Shown here in pieces: positions 36,601 to 45,075 of a DNA stretch of 64,000 bases. Made by a program: the position numbers and the translations under genes. A model generated the notes under the pieces. The model ran no database searches. It was given only the letters and a program-made list of their open reading frames with translations, and had not been told where the DNA came from. Origin of the DNA: Lacinutrix sp. 5H-3-7-4 (lineage in GTDB: Bacteria > Bacteroidota > Bacteroidia > Flavobacteriales > Flavobacteriaceae); assembly GCF_000211855.2 (NCBI RefSeq), contig NC_015638.1, forward strand, positions 1,302,001 through 1,366,000, written 5' to 3'. How positions within the stretch are numbered: position 1 is the first letter of the stretch; each line of letters starts with the position of its first letter.

Positions 36601-37151
36601 ACTGTGATGGTGATGGTGTAACAAATGAAGACGAAGTATTAGATGGTACAGATCCAAACAATGCATGTGATTTTGATTTTGAAAGTCAAGATATAGATAC
36701 TGTAAGTGACAATTGGTTAAATGCAGATTGTGATTGTGATGGCGCTGGAGATGGTTTTAGTAATGGCGAAGAATTGTCAGATAATAATAACAATGGCATT
36801 CCAGATTATGCTGAGTGTAATAACGGAAATCCAGATGCTGAAGATGGTCTTAATATTTTTGATATCATGACGCCAAATGGTGATGGAGATAATGATGTTT
36901 TTGTTATTAGTGGTATTGAAAACTACCCAAATAATACTTTACAAATCTATAATCGTTGGGGAGTTGAAGTGTATAATGTAGATGGATATGGTTCTGGTAA
37001 CAATTTCTTTAGAGGAGTATCAGAAGGTAGGGTTACCATTAAGAAAGATGAAAACCTTCCTGTAGGAACTTACTATTATGTATTAACTTATGTAAATGAT
37101 GACGGTAAAACTATTCAAAAAGCAGGACCACTTTACATTAATAGAAAATAA
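27642..37151 (+). CDS. Giant T9SS type B adhesin with about 41 TSP3-like calcium repeats
   Basis: 3169 residues. Signal peptide 1-34 (Met3 is a second possible start). Four Ig-like units, each opening with a Cys and a (S)CNNxGT-D-SDD motif, start near 36, 149, 257 and 931. DUF11-type beta domains start near 373, 525, 689, 1041 and 1165, with a cadherin-like segment near 828. Residues about 1292-3060 are the repeat array: units of 36-50 residues, each with a DC-DGDG calcium loop and a closing DPC, so two Cys per unit. The C-terminal 100 residues ([12 protein letters not shown] ... [15 protein letters not shown]) are the gliding-associated CHU_C sorting domain of T9SS type B cargo. It predicts a long, Ca2+-stiffened, disulfide-linked surface fibre for adhesion or gliding. 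PorP/SprF and OmpA genes follow directly. Confidence 0.93.
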   Translation: MLMKKVTLPNFKKSNPFLFIITFILLISFTKGYSQCDITAISTSMISACNNGGTTPDPSDDTFTADITVLFDAAPATGTLQISGDSGVEFVDVTTFAAGQTSYTFSTITMSADGTSIDITAEFLGDATCTFSFNEPSAGLAPASCSPDCIISDISTSNISACNNNGTPQDPSDDFFTADITVTYSNPPTSGTLDVTGDAIISQGFGGLNSATSHTFPSVQMVADGSPIDLTANFSDSSCPLNVPAAGNAPASCSMDCSIDNIELVVDSNSICNNNGTIGDDTDDFFTYDIIVTYTNLPPTGNLTLTTPTGSIDVPVGGVDSSTSHTFVGIQSPANGNDIDLTAAFSANVACTVTIPSVLTAPGQCSTPVGDGGLTLSKSHCDWGYTTTDTYIINYTGTLVNNGANPVYNVSITDDLGAAFGSDSYIIGFDSRTVGPAINGWSLNGGFNGTTDEELLNADVLNELDPGESISYSFCVEINAVDALDGATITNTISATANDTVLGDAYQVNATDGELFQQNLAILSAGLEVSDPTPTVNTDGTADFFYTVTLRNNGSGIATDVQYVDAFDHLFSNGIPINTLNVVTLSGSLTANDDPTSGFDGGSGLAGTSTNLLDPGQNMAPGETASFRIELNVGPTSNQTTRNTQGVFSGTDASLQTVSEATRRNTTANHDDTQCFCEQTPVRLVFTPIPIITKTITNNDPAGTLGNRDVTFQIEIENDAASPVDLFNLQITDNIEAMCPGNIVNVSSPVITSSTALVDPTIDPAYTGQGLNDVFLNNTGQLRPGDRVIVEIEVEITLPCTGQNTATFSATDPNGTAVTPVSSSVQINNPPEAEDNTYNTNVDTQITIDPLDNDSDPDSDPIIISEVDGIPITEGGAPVVLSDDTIVEYINGELIVTPPLGSSSPISFPYVVQDSLGNQDTANIFITVNTCTVAVISLTNISSCDSNGTSGDTSDDTFVADVVVEYTFPPGSGNLDLTGAGINTFVPVSGLDSATQHTFSGLTFSADGADVILTATFDNPSGCTDTQNAGTAPASCSVAQADVGITKTLNETGPFAPGDTVSWNIVVSNLGTDLATNVFVTDTPTNVTITNVNGGGCVTFPCNVGDILPNSPFSDVTIVVTGTIDAPGSFTNIASVSANEVDSNSANDTDDGTDGNNDGIAVGEADLVTVKTLSSADTTPAEGDTVTFTITVTNNGPDDATNVSLADTIPTELTATTNNGNTSGDQSSTYSAPNWTIPFIGSGQFVTLTIEGTVNAGEDGNVITNTTTAATTADQTDPTTAGNDLTESVTVDGCIDTDGDGDCDSTDPDPANPCVFTAGSVADTSNATWQTADCDGDGDPNGSDPDPLNPCVVSGTPTIPASTDPNYSIWAAEDCDGDGVINDQEVTDTTDPFDPCEYIQTNQDYTVTTTEFQNTDCDGDGVTNANEIDPDGNGEDDGNGTDPLDPCDYEPLLVTETQTGAWILADCDGDGDPNGSDPNPEDPCDFSSGTATPSNPGTPGSSEQAAYDLWAAADCDGDGDPNGTDPDPQDPCVFTVGSTADTSNPIWQAADCDGDGETNGTENDNGSDPTDPCSVSGAPTIPATSDSNYSVWASADCDGDGETNGEEIMNNTDPFDPCSVTNTTIPTNPGTPGSSEQAAYDVWAAADCDGDGDSNGTDPDPQDPCVFTAGSTADTSNPIWQSADCDGDGDSNGTDPDPQDPCVFTAGSTADTSNPIWQSADCDGDGDPNGTDPDPQDPCVFTVGSTADTSNPIWQAADCDGDGETNGTENDNGSDPTDPCSVSGAPTIPATSDSNYSVWASADCDGDGETNGEEIMNNTDPFDPCSVTNTTIPTNPGTPGSSEQAAYDVWAAADCDGDGDSNGTDPDPQDPCVFTAGSTADTSNPIWQSADCDGDGDSNGTDPDPQDPCVFTAGSTADTSNPIWQSADCDGDGDPNGTDPEPLDPCVFTAGSVGDTSNPVWADADCDGDGETNETDPDPYDPCVGGNLANVDLSDITSDWYTADCDGDGVINGTEVDPDMDGTAGPDGTDPTDPCDYNESDITVTQTGDWTTADCDGDGDPNGTDPEPLDPCVFTAGSVGDTSNPVWADADCDGDGETNATDPDPLDPCVGGNLANVDLSDITSDWYTADCDGDGVINGTEVDPDMDGTAGPDGTDPTDPCDYNESDVTVTPSGDWTTADCDGDGNPNGTDSDPLDPCVDADITMVDLNDTTSDWYLADCDGDGVINGTEVDPDGDGIVGPNDTDPNDPCDYDGSIQDINNTSTTWLGIDCDGDGVSNGTEINDGTDPLDTCSYLESSQDISIVTAEWEDADCDGDGEPNSTDTDPFDPCAGDTDITTNPQPTDPNYEVWAAADCDGDGSLNENDISPYDPCVGGNLANVDLSDNTSDWYTVDCDGDGVINGTEVDPDMDGIAGPNGTDINDPCDYNAEDVTETQTGDWLLEDCDSDGNPNGTDSDPLDPCVDADITMVDLNDTTSDWYISDCDGDGVINGTEVDPDGDGTEGPNDTDPNDPCDYDASIQDITSTSTTWLGMDCDGDGVSNGTEINDGTNPLDSCDYLESSQDITIVTTEWQDDDCDGDGVTNGTEVIDGTDVLDPCDFNPLSQDVTTVSSEWENLDCDGDGVTNGTEVIDGTDVLDPCDFIVTSQDTTPTTIWENADCDGDGVTNGDEVIDGTSPLDPCEFMLENTTVPQTPEWEALDCDGDGVTNGTEVVDGTDPLNECDLIVSSQDTTPTPEWEALDCDGDGVTNGDEVNDGTDPTDSCDFVLSSQTLPTSGEFMNADCDGDGVTNGDEVLDGTDPNDLCDFMVSSQTVTPSTEWNNIDCDGDGVLNDQEILDGTDPTDPCDFDPDSQDISIITMDFDDLDCDGDGVTNGDEIDDGTNPDEPCDFVLENQTETPSVEWNALDCDGDGVTNEDEILDGTDPLDNCSLIITSQTSIGDTEFNNGDCDGDGVTNGDEILDNTNPFDLCDFILASQTITPTLEWSNGDCDGDGVTNEDEVLDGTDPNNACDFDFESQDIDTVSDNWLNADCDCDGAGDGFSNGEELSDNNNNGIPDYAECNNGNPDAEDGLNIFDIMTPNGDGDNDVFVISGIENYPNNTLQIYNRWGVEVYNVDGYGSGNNFFRGVSEGRVTIKKDENLPVGTYYYVLTYVNDDGKTIQKAGPLYINRK
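31519..36830 (+). repeat. Tandem DCDGDG coding repeat array (about 41 units)
   Basis: Unit core codes for DCDGDG followed by x-x-N-(G)-T/E and a closing D-P-C. Unit lengths cluster at 37-43 residues. Early units (31.6-33.4 kb) are nearly identical in DNA; late units (35.3-36.7 kb) are diverged and use a VTNGDE version. Two units deviate: DCDSDG near 34975 and DCDCDG near 36730. The array is inside the adhesin gene. Confidence 0.95.
32199..33420 (+). repeat. Recent tandem duplication, 621-bp period
   Basis: Bases 32199-32799 recur at 32820-33420 with one visible difference (T at 32443 against C at 33064). Each copy spans five calcium units (207 residues per period). A nested 111-bp repeat lies inside each copy (for example 32637 and 32748). 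Confidence 0.9.
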
Positions 37152-37160
37152 ATATATAAT

Positions 37161-37186
37161 ACCAGCAGTTTTATAAAGCTGCTGGT
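37161..37186 (+). promoter_or_regulatory. Intercistronic hairpin without T-run
   Basis: ACCAGCAG (37161-37168) and CTGCTGGT (37179-37186) pair perfectly. The following bases are TAAAACTT, not a T-run, so it is more likely an mRNA processing or stability element than a terminator. It lies between the adhesin and the PorP/SprF gene. Confidence 0.55.
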
Positions 37187-37203
37187 TAAAACTTATAAAA
37201 CAA

Positions 37204-38148
37204 ATGAAAAATTACTTTATAGTTATTTTAGCTTCACTTACATTAGTCCTAATATCTAATAAAAGTCATAGCCAACAAGATGCTCAATACACACAATATA
37301 TGTACAATACATTAAGTGTAAATCCAGCTTATGCAGGATCAAGAGATGTTTTAAGTTTTGTTGGTTTATATAGAACACAATGGGTAGGTTTAGATGGAGC
37401 ACCAGACACTTTTACTGCTTCTTTGCATTCTCCAGTTGGAGAGAAAGTAGGATTGGGACTAAATATCACTCAAGATGAAATATTTATTACAAGCGAAACC
37501 TATATAGACTTATCATTTAGTTATACTTTAGACTTAAAGGATGATGCAAAATTAGCCTTTGGGATAAAAGGTGGAGGTCATTTTTTAAATATAGATACAA
37601 ATAAATTAAACACGGGAGCTTTTAATCAAGGAGACTCACAAGCAGAAATTAATGTAGATAATAAATTTTCTCCACAATTAGGTTTAGGTGTGTATTATTA
37701 TACTAATAAGTTTTATTTAGGACTAAGTGCTCCTAATATTTTAGAAACAGAACATTTTGATGAAAATGCAGCAAATAATAACTCATTTGCTACTGCTAAA
37801 GAAAAAATAAACCTTTATGTAATGGCAGGTAAAACATTTGATTTAACAGACGATATTAAGTTTAAACCAGCAACATTATTTAAAATAGTAGAAGGAGCTC
37901 CATTGCAATTAGACCTTTCAGCAAATTTTTTACTTAAAGAGAAATTAACCTTAGGAGTAGCATACAGATGGAGTGCTGCATTGAGTGCTATGGCAGGCTT
38001 TCAAATATCAGATAAGTTAATGTTAGGTTTAGCATACGATAGAGAAACTACAGAATTAAAACAATTTAATGATGGATCTTATGAGATCTTTTTAAGATTC
38101 GAATTGTTTAAAAGAAATAACCGAATGATCTCTCCAAGATTCTTCTAA
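37204..38148 (+). CDS. PorP/SprF-family T9SS outer-membrane protein
   Basis: 314 residues. Signal peptide 1-23. The diagnostic start of the mature chain is QQDAQYTQYMYNTLSVNPAYAGSR in family form (landmarks: QYMYN and NPAYAGS), followed by a 14-strand-like barrel (GLGLNITQDE, LGLGVYYYTNKF, TLGVAYRWS). SprF in Flavobacterium johnsoniae is needed to export and attach the SprB adhesin. Its position 53 bases after a CHU_C adhesin implies a dedicated partner for that adhesin. Confidence 0.93.
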   Translation: MKNYFIVILASLTLVLISNKSHSQQDAQYTQYMYNTLSVNPAYAGSRDVLSFVGLYRTQWVGLDGAPDTFTASLHSPVGEKVGLGLNITQDEIFITSETYIDLSFSYTLDLKDDAKLAFGIKGGGHFLNIDTNKLNTGAFNQGDSQAEINVDNKFSPQLGLGVYYYTNKFYLGLSAPNILETEHFDENAANNNSFATAKEKINLYVMAGKTFDLTDDIKFKPATLFKIVEGAPLQLDLSANFLLKEKLTLGVAYRWSAALSAMAGFQISDKLMLGLAYDRETTELKQFNDGSYEIFLRFELFKRNNRMISPRFF

Positions 38149-38165
38149 TCAAAAGAAAATTAATT

Positions 38166-40112
38166 ATGAAAAATATAATTACAATTTATTTTAGCTTATT
38201 TTTTCTTTCAGTAAATATCTTAATGGCTCAGGAAAAAAACGCAGCCAAAGAAGGTAATAAAGAATTTGAGCAATTAGCATATATAGACGCCAGAGAGTCA
38301 TATTTAAAAGCAGCTAATAACGGTTTCACATCAGATTTGTTATTAAAAAACCTTGGAGATTCTTATTATTTTAATGCAGATTATAAAAATGCAGCCAAAT
38401 GGTATGGGCAACTTTTTGAATATTCAACTACTGTTGAGCCAGAATACATTTATCGTTATGCTTTATCTTTAAAAAGTGACGAAAAATATCTTGCTTCAGA
38501 CCGTATAATGGAAAAATTTTACGAGACCAAAGGCGAAGATTACAGAGCGAATTTATTTATTAATGAAAGAAATTACCTTGAAGAAATAGAATTACAATCA
38601 GGAAGATTTGAATTAATAAATGTTAATTTTAATTCAGAACTTTCAGACTTTGCACCTTCTTTTTATAAAGGAAACATTATTTTTTCTTCAAACAGAAATA
38701 ATAGAGGAGTTACTAAAAGAGTTCACGATTGGAATGAGCAACCTTTTTTAGATCTTTATAAGTTAAACACTTTCGACGAAAAAAACACAAATACCATTAA
38801 ATTTAATTCAGATATTAATTCTATATATCATGAATCTACAGCAGTATTTACAAATGACGGTTTAACAATGTATTTTACTAGAAACAACTATACTAATGAA
38901 GATTACAAAGAAGATAAAGATGGCACAAACAAGCTAAAACTGTATAGAGCAAAAAGAGAGCATACCGAAACAACAAAATGGAATATACAAGAATTACCAT
39001 TTAATAGCGACGAGTATTCTGTAGCACATCCAGCACTAAGTCCAGACGAGAAAACACTTTATTTTGCCAGTGATATGCCAGGAACAAAAGGACTCTCAGA
39101 TTTATATAAAGTAGAAATAAAAGACAGCATATTTGGTAAGATAGAAAGTCTAGGTAATAAAATTAATACAGAAGGACGAGAAACATTTCCGTTTATAAGC
39201 AAAGACAATAAATTATACTTTGCATCAGATGGTCACATAGGTTTAGGAGGGTTAGATGTTTTTGTATCAAACCTTGAACAAAATAAAATAGGAGAAGTAT
39301 TTAATCTAGGAAGACCTATAAACGGTCCAAATGATGATTTCACATTTATTATAAATAGTACAACAGGAATAGGCTATTTTGCATCAAACAGATCTGGAGG
39401 TATGGGAGATGATGATATTTATAGTTTTAAAAGTATAAAACCATTAATAACTAAATGCGAACAATCTATTAATGGAACTGTTTTAAATGCAATAACCGAC
39501 CAGCCAATACCAAATTCAACTGTATACTTATTAGATGAAAATAACAATGTTATTAACGAAAAAACAACAGGAGTAAGTGGTAATTTTAATTTTGTTTTAG
39601 ATTGTTCTAAAACCTATTCTATTAGGTCTACAAAAGAAACCTACTTGCCCGCAGAAAAAGTATTTAATACACCAAATAGAACAGGTGTAGTAGAGCGTAC
39701 TTTATTCATGAAAAAAGAACAGGAACTTCCTGCTCCGTTAGGAACAGATATAGGACCTTTATTAGGAATAAATATAATATATTTTGATCTAGACAAACAT
39801 TACATTAGGCAAGATGCCGAAGTAGAATTACGTAAAATAATAGATTTTATGAATGTTTATTCAAATATTAAAATAGATGTTAGGTCACATACAGACAGTC
39901 GTAATACAAGTGAATATAACTTAGATTTGTCCAACCGAAGAGCTCAAGCAACTATAGATTATTTGGTAAACGTAGGAGGCATTAATAGAGCTAGATTAAC
40001 AGGTAAAGGTTACGGCGAGTTACAGTTAAGAAACAGATGCGGTGATGGTGTACCTTGTAGTGAATCTGAACACCAATTAAATAGGCGTAGTGAGTTTATA
40101 ATAGTAAAATAA
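38166..40112 (+). CDS. OmpA-family protein with TPR and PD40 repeats (PorE-like architecture)
   Basis: 648 residues. Signal peptide 1-20. In order: TPR-like helices (25-130), a PD40/WD40-like propeller (about 155-430, with SPDEKTLYFASDMPG and KDNKLYFASDGH blades), a carboxypeptidase regulatory-like Ig domain (435-515), and a C-terminal OmpA domain (540-648) with the peptidoglycan-binding helix NLDLSNRRAQATIDYL and GKGYGE. This architecture is that of PorE-type anchors that tie T9SS surface components to peptidoglycan. It is 17 bases from the PorP/SprF gene, third in the operon. Confidence 0.9.
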   Translation: MKNIITIYFSLFFLSVNILMAQEKNAAKEGNKEFEQLAYIDARESYLKAANNGFTSDLLLKNLGDSYYFNADYKNAAKWYGQLFEYSTTVEPEYIYRYALSLKSDEKYLASDRIMEKFYETKGEDYRANLFINERNYLEEIELQSGRFELINVNFNSELSDFAPSFYKGNIIFSSNRNNRGVTKRVHDWNEQPFLDLYKLNTFDEKNTNTIKFNSDINSIYHESTAVFTNDGLTMYFTRNNYTNEDYKEDKDGTNKLKLYRAKREHTETTKWNIQELPFNSDEYSVAHPALSPDEKTLYFASDMPGTKGLSDLYKVEIKDSIFGKIESLGNKINTEGRETFPFISKDNKLYFASDGHIGLGGLDVFVSNLEQNKIGEVFNLGRPINGPNDDFTFIINSTTGIGYFASNRSGGMGDDDIYSFKSIKPLITKCEQSINGTVLNAITDQPIPNSTVYLLDENNNVINEKTTGVSGNFNFVLDCSKTYSIRSTKETYLPAEKVFNTPNRTGVVERTLFMKKEQELPAPLGTDIGPLLGINIIYFDLDKHYIRQDAEVELRKIIDFMNVYSNIKIDVRSHTDSRNTSEYNLDLSNRRAQATIDYLVNVGGINRARLTGKGYGELQLRNRCGDGVPCSESEHQLNRRSEFIIVK

Positions 40113-40131
40113 AGAAAAAAATTTCAAGAAT

Positions 40132-40157
40132 AAAGCCTTTGATTTTCAAAGGCTTTT
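40132..40157 (+). terminator. Terminator of the adhesin operon
   Basis: AAAGCCTTTG (40132-40141) and CAAAGGCTTT (40147-40156), followed by T-run. Confidence 0.85.
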
Positions 40158-40254
40158 TTTGTGAAACTAACTTTATAAATCTATAAATAGATTTTCATTT
40201 TAGGATAAGTGCCTTAAAATAAGTAACTTTAGTTTAATATTAAATACTCTTATT

Positions 40255-40728
40255 ATGGGAATAAAAAGTTTTCAAGGTGCAAGAAAAGCCACGCAACAAA
40301 ACAATAATAACACACAGTCTAACTTTAAAGTAAGTGATTTTATGTCACGCGAATTAATAACATTTAAAGCAACACAATCTGTAGAAGAAGTTGTAAGCGC
40401 TTTAATTAAACACAAAATTTCTGGTGGTCCTGTAGTGAACGAACGTAATGAATTAATAGGTATAATCTCTGAAGGAGATTGTATTAAACAAATAAGCGAT
40501 AGTAGATATTATAATATGCCTATGGAAAATGATTCTATAGAAAAACACATGGTAACTAATGTTGAAACGATAGATGGTAATTTAAATGTTTTTGATGCAG
40601 CAAAACAGTTTTTAGATTCTAAAAGAAGGCGTTTTCCAATAGTTGAAGATGGTAAACTGGTAGGTCAAATAAGCCAAAAAGACATATTAAAAGCTGCTAT
40701 GCAATTAAAACAGCAAAACTGGAAATAG
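40255..40728 (+). CDS. CBS-domain-pair protein
   Basis: 157 residues. Two CBS motifs cover 27-85 (FMSRELITFKATQSVEEVV ... GGPVVNERNELIGIISEGD) and 95-150 (VTNVETIDGN ... RRFPIVEDGKLVGQISQKD). No enzymatic domain is attached. Such stand-alone pairs bind adenine nucleotides and regulate partners. A near-consensus -7 element, TAACTTTA (40224-40231), precedes it. The Asn/Gln-rich N-terminal tail (10-22) looks unstructured. Confidence 0.88.
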   Translation: MGIKSFQGARKATQQNNNNTQSNFKVSDFMSRELITFKATQSVEEVVSALIKHKISGGPVVNERNELIGIISEGDCIKQISDSRYYNMPMENDSIEKHMVTNVETIDGNLNVFDAAKQFLDSKRRRFPIVEDGKLVGQISQKDILKAAMQLKQQNWK

Positions 40729-40729
40729 T

Positions 40730-41419
40730 TTATAATTTACGTTTTGGTTTATGTGCATCAGGAGTATCTGTAATAATAATTTTGCTTTTTGCACTTCCAA
40801 TTATTGAGGCTATACTAGAATAATTATAATCTGCTATAGGGTTTTCTAAATCCATCCATTTAATATTTCCAGCAACTACAATTCTTTCTCCTACTTCTAC
40901 AATGGCTTCAGTATATCGAAAGCTTTTTGTAAAACCAAATACGCCTTTAGATTCTATATTATAAGCATTTAAAAGCTCTATAAATTCCGGGCTCGATGTG
41001 CCAAAAGTACCAATACGTACCGTTTTATCTGTAATTAAATATTCGTGATAATTCTGTGGTGCTTTTTTAGGAAATACAACTACACGTTCACCATTTTGTT
41101 CAATAAAAAAATCTTGAATTTCTTCTTCGTAAACTAAAGTTTTCCAATGTGAAGATTTTCCTCTTTTTACCTTTTTTTCAATTTTCATTTTATAAAAAAC
41201 ACAAGGACGTTTGCTTAGTGGAGCATTTAAAGGAGATTCTATATTTAAAGCTTTTCCTTCAATTTTAGAAAAGCTATGCGTTCTTAAACTACCAACGCGC
41301 TGGTATGGTAGTTTTTTTAGCGTCCTTAAAATAATAGTACTAGCGCTATAATAGTAAATTAAATAAATAATTGCAGCTACAATGCTAATACCTATTCCAA
41401 TCAGTATAAGTTGGTGCAT
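40730..41419 (-). CDS. Membrane protein with GIDE-like (BAM) domain
   Basis: 229 residues. One N-terminal TM helix (4-24) is followed by a beta-rich domain (50-190) whose blocks GKALNIESPLNAPLSKRPCVFYKM, here landmarks APLS and RPCVFYKM, and TEAIVEVGERIVVAGNI match the GIDE/MULAN membrane-ring protein module, without any RING finger. The eukaryotic relatives are mitochondrial E3 ligases; bacterial forms have no known function. It converges with the CBS gene with one base between them. Confidence 0.6.
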   Translation of the reverse strand: MHQLILIGIGISIVAAIIYLIYYYSASTIILRTLKKLPYQRVGSLRTHSFSKIEGKALNIESPLNAPLSKRPCVFYKMKIEKKVKRGKSSHWKTLVYEEEIQDFFIEQNGERVVVFPKKAPQNYHEYLITDKTVRIGTFGTSSPEFIELLNAYNIESKGVFGFTKSFRYTEAIVEVGERIVVAGNIKWMDLENPIADYNYSSIASIIGSAKSKIIITDTPDAHKPKRKL

Positions 41420-41468
41420 TTGGTTAAGGTTTTATTTATATGTAGTATTTTTTTATAATAAGTTACGC

Positions 41469-42590
41469 TTACTCTTTTCCTGCTTTTAAAGCGTAAGCAG
41501 CAAATGAGGCTAACCAATGTGAGCCAGCATAAGCTCCAGAATCCATTTTATTATAACTTGCATTAAAATGTGTGTTTGCAAGAGCAATCATTTTATTATT
41601 ATTTAGTGCTTTTCCTATTTCGAATAAACACCAAGCACGGCTAAAATTTAAACCATCAAGATGTGCCATTTTACCATCGGTTTTATCTACAACTTCAACA
41701 GGAAATATATGCTGCGAAGGATTTGTAGTGAATCCAGGCATAAATTTACTTAGCCAAATATTATATTCTTCTTCAGGTAAAACTTTTAGCATTAAAGCAG
41801 CTTCTTCCAAACAAGGAGATAAAAAGTCAAAACCACCAGGCTCCCAACTTAGCGGGCAATTTTCATCTGTATAATAAAAATCTTTCGCTTTCTTTTTTAT
41901 AACTGTTTCTAAGGTTTTATTATATTTTTTTGCATAATCTAAAGCAAAAGACATCCCAAATGCTGTATTTGGATGTTCTCCAACTCTTATAGGGTAATTA
42001 ATTTTTTCTAAAAAAATTATAAATTTATCTTCAATAAGTTTTGTTAATGGCGCTAAATCTTTCGCCATTTTTTTACCGTTTTCAGTTTCATACTCGTTTA
42101 AGCTTTCGGCAAGTTTTAATAACCATGCCCAACCATAGGTGCGTTCAAAAGTTTTGTTATGCACATCGTTAAAATAAGCGACTTCTTTTTCAATATTTTG
42201 TTTAGTGATATTGGCTGCTAATTTTTTTAATATGGCTTCTTTATGTTCAAATTCGGGAAACTCAATTAATAAGTTTACTAAGGTCCAATGTCCATGAACA
42301 GAGGAATGCCAATCAAAACAGCCATAAAAAGCAGGATGTAGCTCTTGTGGTGTTTTTAAATAAGAAGCATCTCCAATTACTTGGTTTAGTTTATTTGGGT
42401 ATTCTTGGTCAATACAATTATAGGCAAAGTGATAGAGATAATTAGCTTTGTCTTGGTTAAACACTACAGTCTTAGCGAGTACTTTTGTAGTGTCTTGTTT
42501 TTTAGTTTCTTTTTTTAATGGTTCTTGTTTTTTGCTATTACAGCTAAAAATTATAAAAGGTAGAATGAAGAGTAATATAAAATTTTTCAT
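41469..42590 (-). CDS. DUF2891 lipoprotein (all-helical toroid-like)
   Basis: 373 residues. Lipobox IIFSC anchors Cys17. The conserved family opening is HPAFYGCFDWHSSVHGHW (about 103-120), followed by helix pairs with WLLKLAESL, EHPNTAFGMSFAL and GSHWLASFAAYAL, a pattern seen in alpha/alpha-toroid enzymes. Function is unknown; a glycosidase or lyase-like role is possible because the His/Trp-rich opening resembles an active site, but that is inference. It lies 3 bases downstream of the zinc-ribbon gene. Confidence 0.82.
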   Translation of the reverse strand: MKNFILLFILPFIIFSCNSKKQEPLKKETKKQDTTKVLAKTVVFNQDKANYLYHFAYNCIDQEYPNKLNQVIGDASYLKTPQELHPAFYGCFDWHSSVHGHWTLVNLLIEFPEFEHKEAILKKLAANITKQNIEKEVAYFNDVHNKTFERTYGWAWLLKLAESLNEYETENGKKMAKDLAPLTKLIEDKFIIFLEKINYPIRVGEHPNTAFGMSFALDYAKKYNKTLETVIKKKAKDFYYTDENCPLSWEPGGFDFLSPCLEEAALMLKVLPEEEYNIWLSKFMPGFTTNPSQHIFPVEVVDKTDGKMAHLDGLNFSRAWCLFEIGKALNNNKMIALANTHFNASYNKMDSGAYAGSHWLASFAAYALKAGKE

Positions 42591-42593
42591 GAG

Positions 42594-42941
42594 TTATTTT
42601 CGTTTTACTAAAGCAAAAAAATCGTTTTCTAATGGTAAATAACCTTGATCATAAACAAAGTAATAAACAGTACCAGCTTTGGTAGTATAAATACTTGTAA
42701 AGTAATTAAAATCGAACCCTTTTTCTATAAGTTTAGTTTTTGTGGTTTTGGTTTTTTGCTCTGGATTCAAGTTTTCTAATATTCTCCAGTTTTTTCTTAA
42801 ACGGTTATTAATATTTCTTATTAAGTTTTTTCCATCTTTATTAATTTTATTATTAAATGCATTTCGACAGCCATCACTACAGAATTTTTTATCGATTCTG
42901 CCAACAATTTTGTCACCACATTCAGGGCATTTTTTTTGCAT
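42594..42941 (-). CDS. Zinc-ribbon protein (DUF2116-like)
   Basis: 115 residues. The N-terminus has a four-Cys ribbon: CPEC (5-8) and CSDGC (21-25). A basic helix (28-60) follows, then a C-terminal part rich in Tyr and Phe (YFTSIYTTKAGTVYYFVYDQ). It probably binds one Zn2+ and perhaps nucleic acid. It overlaps the GNAT gene by 20 bases, so translation is coupled. Confidence 0.75.
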   Translation of the reverse strand: MQKKCPECGDKIVGRIDKKFCSDGCRNAFNNKINKDGKNLIRNINNRLRKNWRILENLNPEQKTKTTKTKLIEKGFDFNYFTSIYTTKAGTVYYFVYDQGYLPLENDFFALVKRK

Positions 42942-43473
42942 AATTGTTTTTATTTAGTTCGTACCAATTAATCATCTCGTTTTCAAAAGGAAATTGCTCA
43001 ATATAATTTAAGCCTATTTTTTTTAGTATTTTATTAGATGCTATATTTCCTGTTTCTGCAGCACCTACTATGGTGTCTAAATTCATTGTGTTGAATCCAT
43101 ATTCTAATGAGGCGATTGCAGTTTCAAAGGCATAACCTTTGTTCCAGAAACGTTCTATTAATCTATAGCCAACATCGTAAAAGTCTCTTTTATCACCTAA
43201 TGTTTCTTGCTCTCCTGTATTAAATTTTAATCCAGACCAACCAATAAATTCATTTGAAGCTTTTTCTATAACAGCAAATCTTCCAATACCACGAGTTTGA
43301 TATTGATTTATAATTTTATTTATATTTTCTTGTGCCTCTGCTTTAGTTTTAATAGGTTTTTTACCTAAGTATACATGTACATTTGGGTTGGAGTCCAACT
43401 CAAACATACCATCTAAATCTGTAGCTCTTATTTCTCTTAAAATTAGCCTTTGGGTTTCTATGTGTGTACTCAT
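42922..43473 (-). CDS. GNAT N-acetyltransferase (RimJ/RimL-like)
   Basis: 183 residues. The opening IETQRLILREIRATDLDGMFEL is the RimJ/RimL type (residues 4-25), and the acetyl-CoA region shows the GYRLIERFWNKGYAFETA loop and NIASNKILKKIGLNY. It would acetylate a protein N-terminus or small amine in the cytosol. It is the first gene of a three-gene minus-strand unit with the zinc-ribbon and DUF2891 genes. Confidence 0.85.
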   Translation of the reverse strand: MSTHIETQRLILREIRATDLDGMFELDSNPNVHVYLGKKPIKTKAEAQENINKIINQYQTRGIGRFAVIEKASNEFIGWSGLKFNTGEQETLGDKRDFYDVGYRLIERFWNKGYAFETAIASLEYGFNTMNLDTIVGAAETGNIASNKILKKIGLNYIEQFPFENEMINWYELNKNNYAKKMP

Positions 43474-43606
43474 TTTATTTGTGTTTGTTTAAACAGTGTT
43501 TTGAAAATCAGTAGTGTAAGATACTAATTAATCGTTTACAAACGACAACAAACGCTTACAACCGACATTAAATACGTAAATACCGAATAACTTTTTACTT
43601 CTACAA

Positions 43607-43673
43607 GATCTTTGCAGTGTCGAAACATAAGAACTCGATGGTATTAACTGTTTAACACGAAAAATTAAAAATT
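43607..43673 (+). promoter_or_regulatory. Promoter and leader of ssb
   Basis: GATCTTTG (43607-43614) resembles the -7 element with one mismatch. The 55-base leader contains two TCGA-centred blocks (around 43619 and 43635) and a GTTAA-like inverted pair near 43642-43652. It looks more structured than other leaders here. Confidence 0.35.
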
Positions 43674-44009
43674 ATGAACACGCTTAAAAACAAAGTACAG
43701 TTAATTGGTAACTTAGGTCAAGATCCAGAAATTATCAATTTAGAATCAGGAAAAATGTTAGCTAAATTTTCTATCGCAACAAACGATAGCTATAAGAATG
43801 CTAATGGTGAAAAAATCACCGATACGCAATGGCACAATGTTGTTGCTTGGGGAAAAACAGCACAAATTATAGAGAAGTATGTAACAAAAGGAAAAGAAGT
43901 TGCTATAGAAGGTAAACTTACAACAAGAAGTTGGGAAGATAAAGATGGTATGAAACGTTATATAACAGAGGTTGTATGTAACGAGTTATTAATGCTTGGA
44001 AATAAATAA
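43674..44009 (+). CDS. ssb: Single-stranded DNA-binding protein, short form without acidic tail
   Basis: 111 residues, entirely OB fold (KVQLIGNLGQDPEI, TDTQWHNVVAWGKTAQI, YVTKGKEVAIEGKL). The usual Gly-rich linker and acidic C-terminal DDDIPF-type tip that recruits repair proteins are absent; the chain ends LLMLGNK. Many Bacteroidota have such a short second SSB. It is monocistronic with a strong bidirectional terminator. Confidence 0.92.
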   Translation: MNTLKNKVQLIGNLGQDPEIINLESGKMLAKFSIATNDSYKNANGEKITDTQWHNVVAWGKTAQIIEKYVTKGKEVAIEGKLTTRSWEDKDGMKRYITEVVCNELLMLGNK

Positions 44010-44025
44010 GCATATAAAACATAAC

Positions 44026-44057
44026 AAAAAAAGGCTCACTTAAGTGAGCCTTTTTTT
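44026..44057. terminator. Bidirectional terminator between ssb and the EEP gene
   Basis: A-run plus GGCTCACT (44033-44040) and AGTGAGCC (44043-44050) plus T-run form a nearly loopless hairpin. The stop of the convergent gene lies within its right arm. Confidence 0.85.
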
Positions 44058-45021
44058 ATTTTTTAGAGAGTATTAAATACACAGGAAAATGGTCACTATA
44101 ACCACCTTTGTAGCGTTTGCCAACATACGTTCTATAAGGAGAACCTTTATATTTGCTGTCGCGTTCTTTTAAAAAATCTTCATCAAAAATATTAGCATTC
44201 ACAAATCTTAAGGCATTTTTTTTACGTTCAAAAAAATTGTGAGTAATTAAAACTTGATCAAATAAATTCCATCTTTGGTTATGGCTAGTTGTACCGCGAT
44301 CTCGAGACAAAAGTGTTCGCATTGGGTTAAACAAACCATGACTAAGCTCTAGAGATTTTATACTTTTACTAGAAGGATCATCGTTAAAATCGCCCATTAC
44401 AATTATTTTAGCTTCACTGTTTTTTTCTTTTAATTCTGTTATTATTTCGGTTACTTTTTGTGACGCTTTCATACGTTTATATTCAGTTTCCACATCACCA
44501 GATCGTCGAGATGGCCAATGGTTAACAAGTACATGTAACTCTAAGCCTTCAAATAAACCACTAACTAATAATATATCTCTTGTTAAATCTACTACACCCA
44601 AATCGTCTACTAAATCTAGAGTATAAGATTTAGAATAGGCAACTTTAAACACAGACTCATCGTAAAGTAAAGCAACATCAATACCTCGCTCATCTGGAGA
44701 ATCATAATGTACAAAATCGTAATTATATGCCTTAAGGTGCTTAGAGTTTACTAAATCTTTTAAAACAGCTTCGTTTTCAATTTCGGCTAAACCAACAATT
44801 GCAGGATGTCTATTAACATCTTTTTTTCCAATATTAGAAATAACGTAACCAATTTTTCGTAGTTTATTATTGTAACGTTTTATACTCCATTTTTTTTCAG
44901 AATTAGGAGTCATATCACTGTCTCGTGTTAACTCATCATCATAAACATCAAAAAGGTTTTCAATATTATAAAAAGCGATACAGTGTCTTTTTCTTTTAGA
45001 TTTAAAGAAGTTTAATTTCAA
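44056..45021 (-). CDS. Endonuclease/exonuclease/phosphatase (EEP) family protein
   Basis: 321 residues. EEP landmarks: IAFYNIENLFD (N-terminal Asn/Glu pair), VGLAEIENEAV, VNHWPSR, VMGDFNDDPSS and the C-terminal YSDHFPVYL with catalytic Asp-His. The start is TTG at 45021: there is no upstream ATG before the -7 element at 45051-45058, and the next Met (residue 37) would remove the first active-site strand. No signal peptide, so it is cytosolic. It could be a nuclease or phosphodiesterase; the substrate is unknown. Confidence 0.85.
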   Translation of the reverse strand: MKLNFFKSKRKRHCIAFYNIENLFDVYDDELTRDSDMTPNSEKKWSIKRYNNKLRKIGYVISNIGKKDVNRHPAIVGLAEIENEAVLKDLVNSKHLKAYNYDFVHYDSPDERGIDVALLYDESVFKVAYSKSYTLDLVDDLGVVDLTRDILLVSGLFEGLELHVLVNHWPSRRSGDVETEYKRMKASQKVTEIITELKEKNSEAKIIVMGDFNDDPSSKSIKSLELSHGLFNPMRTLLSRDRGTTSHNQRWNLFDQVLITHNFFERKKNALRFVNANIFDEDFLKERDSKYKGSPYRTYVGKRYKGGYSDHFPVYLILSKK

Positions 45022-45050
45022 TTTTTTAGATTTGATAGAGTTAAAAATAG

Positions 45051-45058
45051 CAAATTTA
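45051..45058 (-). promoter_or_regulatory. -7 element of the EEP gene
   Basis: TAAATTTG on the minus strand matches TAnnTTTG, 30 bases before the TTG start. It lies back to back with the hflX promoter. Confidence 0.5.
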
Positions 45059-45075
45059 ATCTGCTTTCAATTGAT

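Noticed and set aside
31600-36750. Regularly spaced GATTGTGATGGnGATGG blocks that resemble a CRISPR-like array
   Set aside because: Spacing is always a multiple of three and the whole stretch is one open frame; these are coding repeats.
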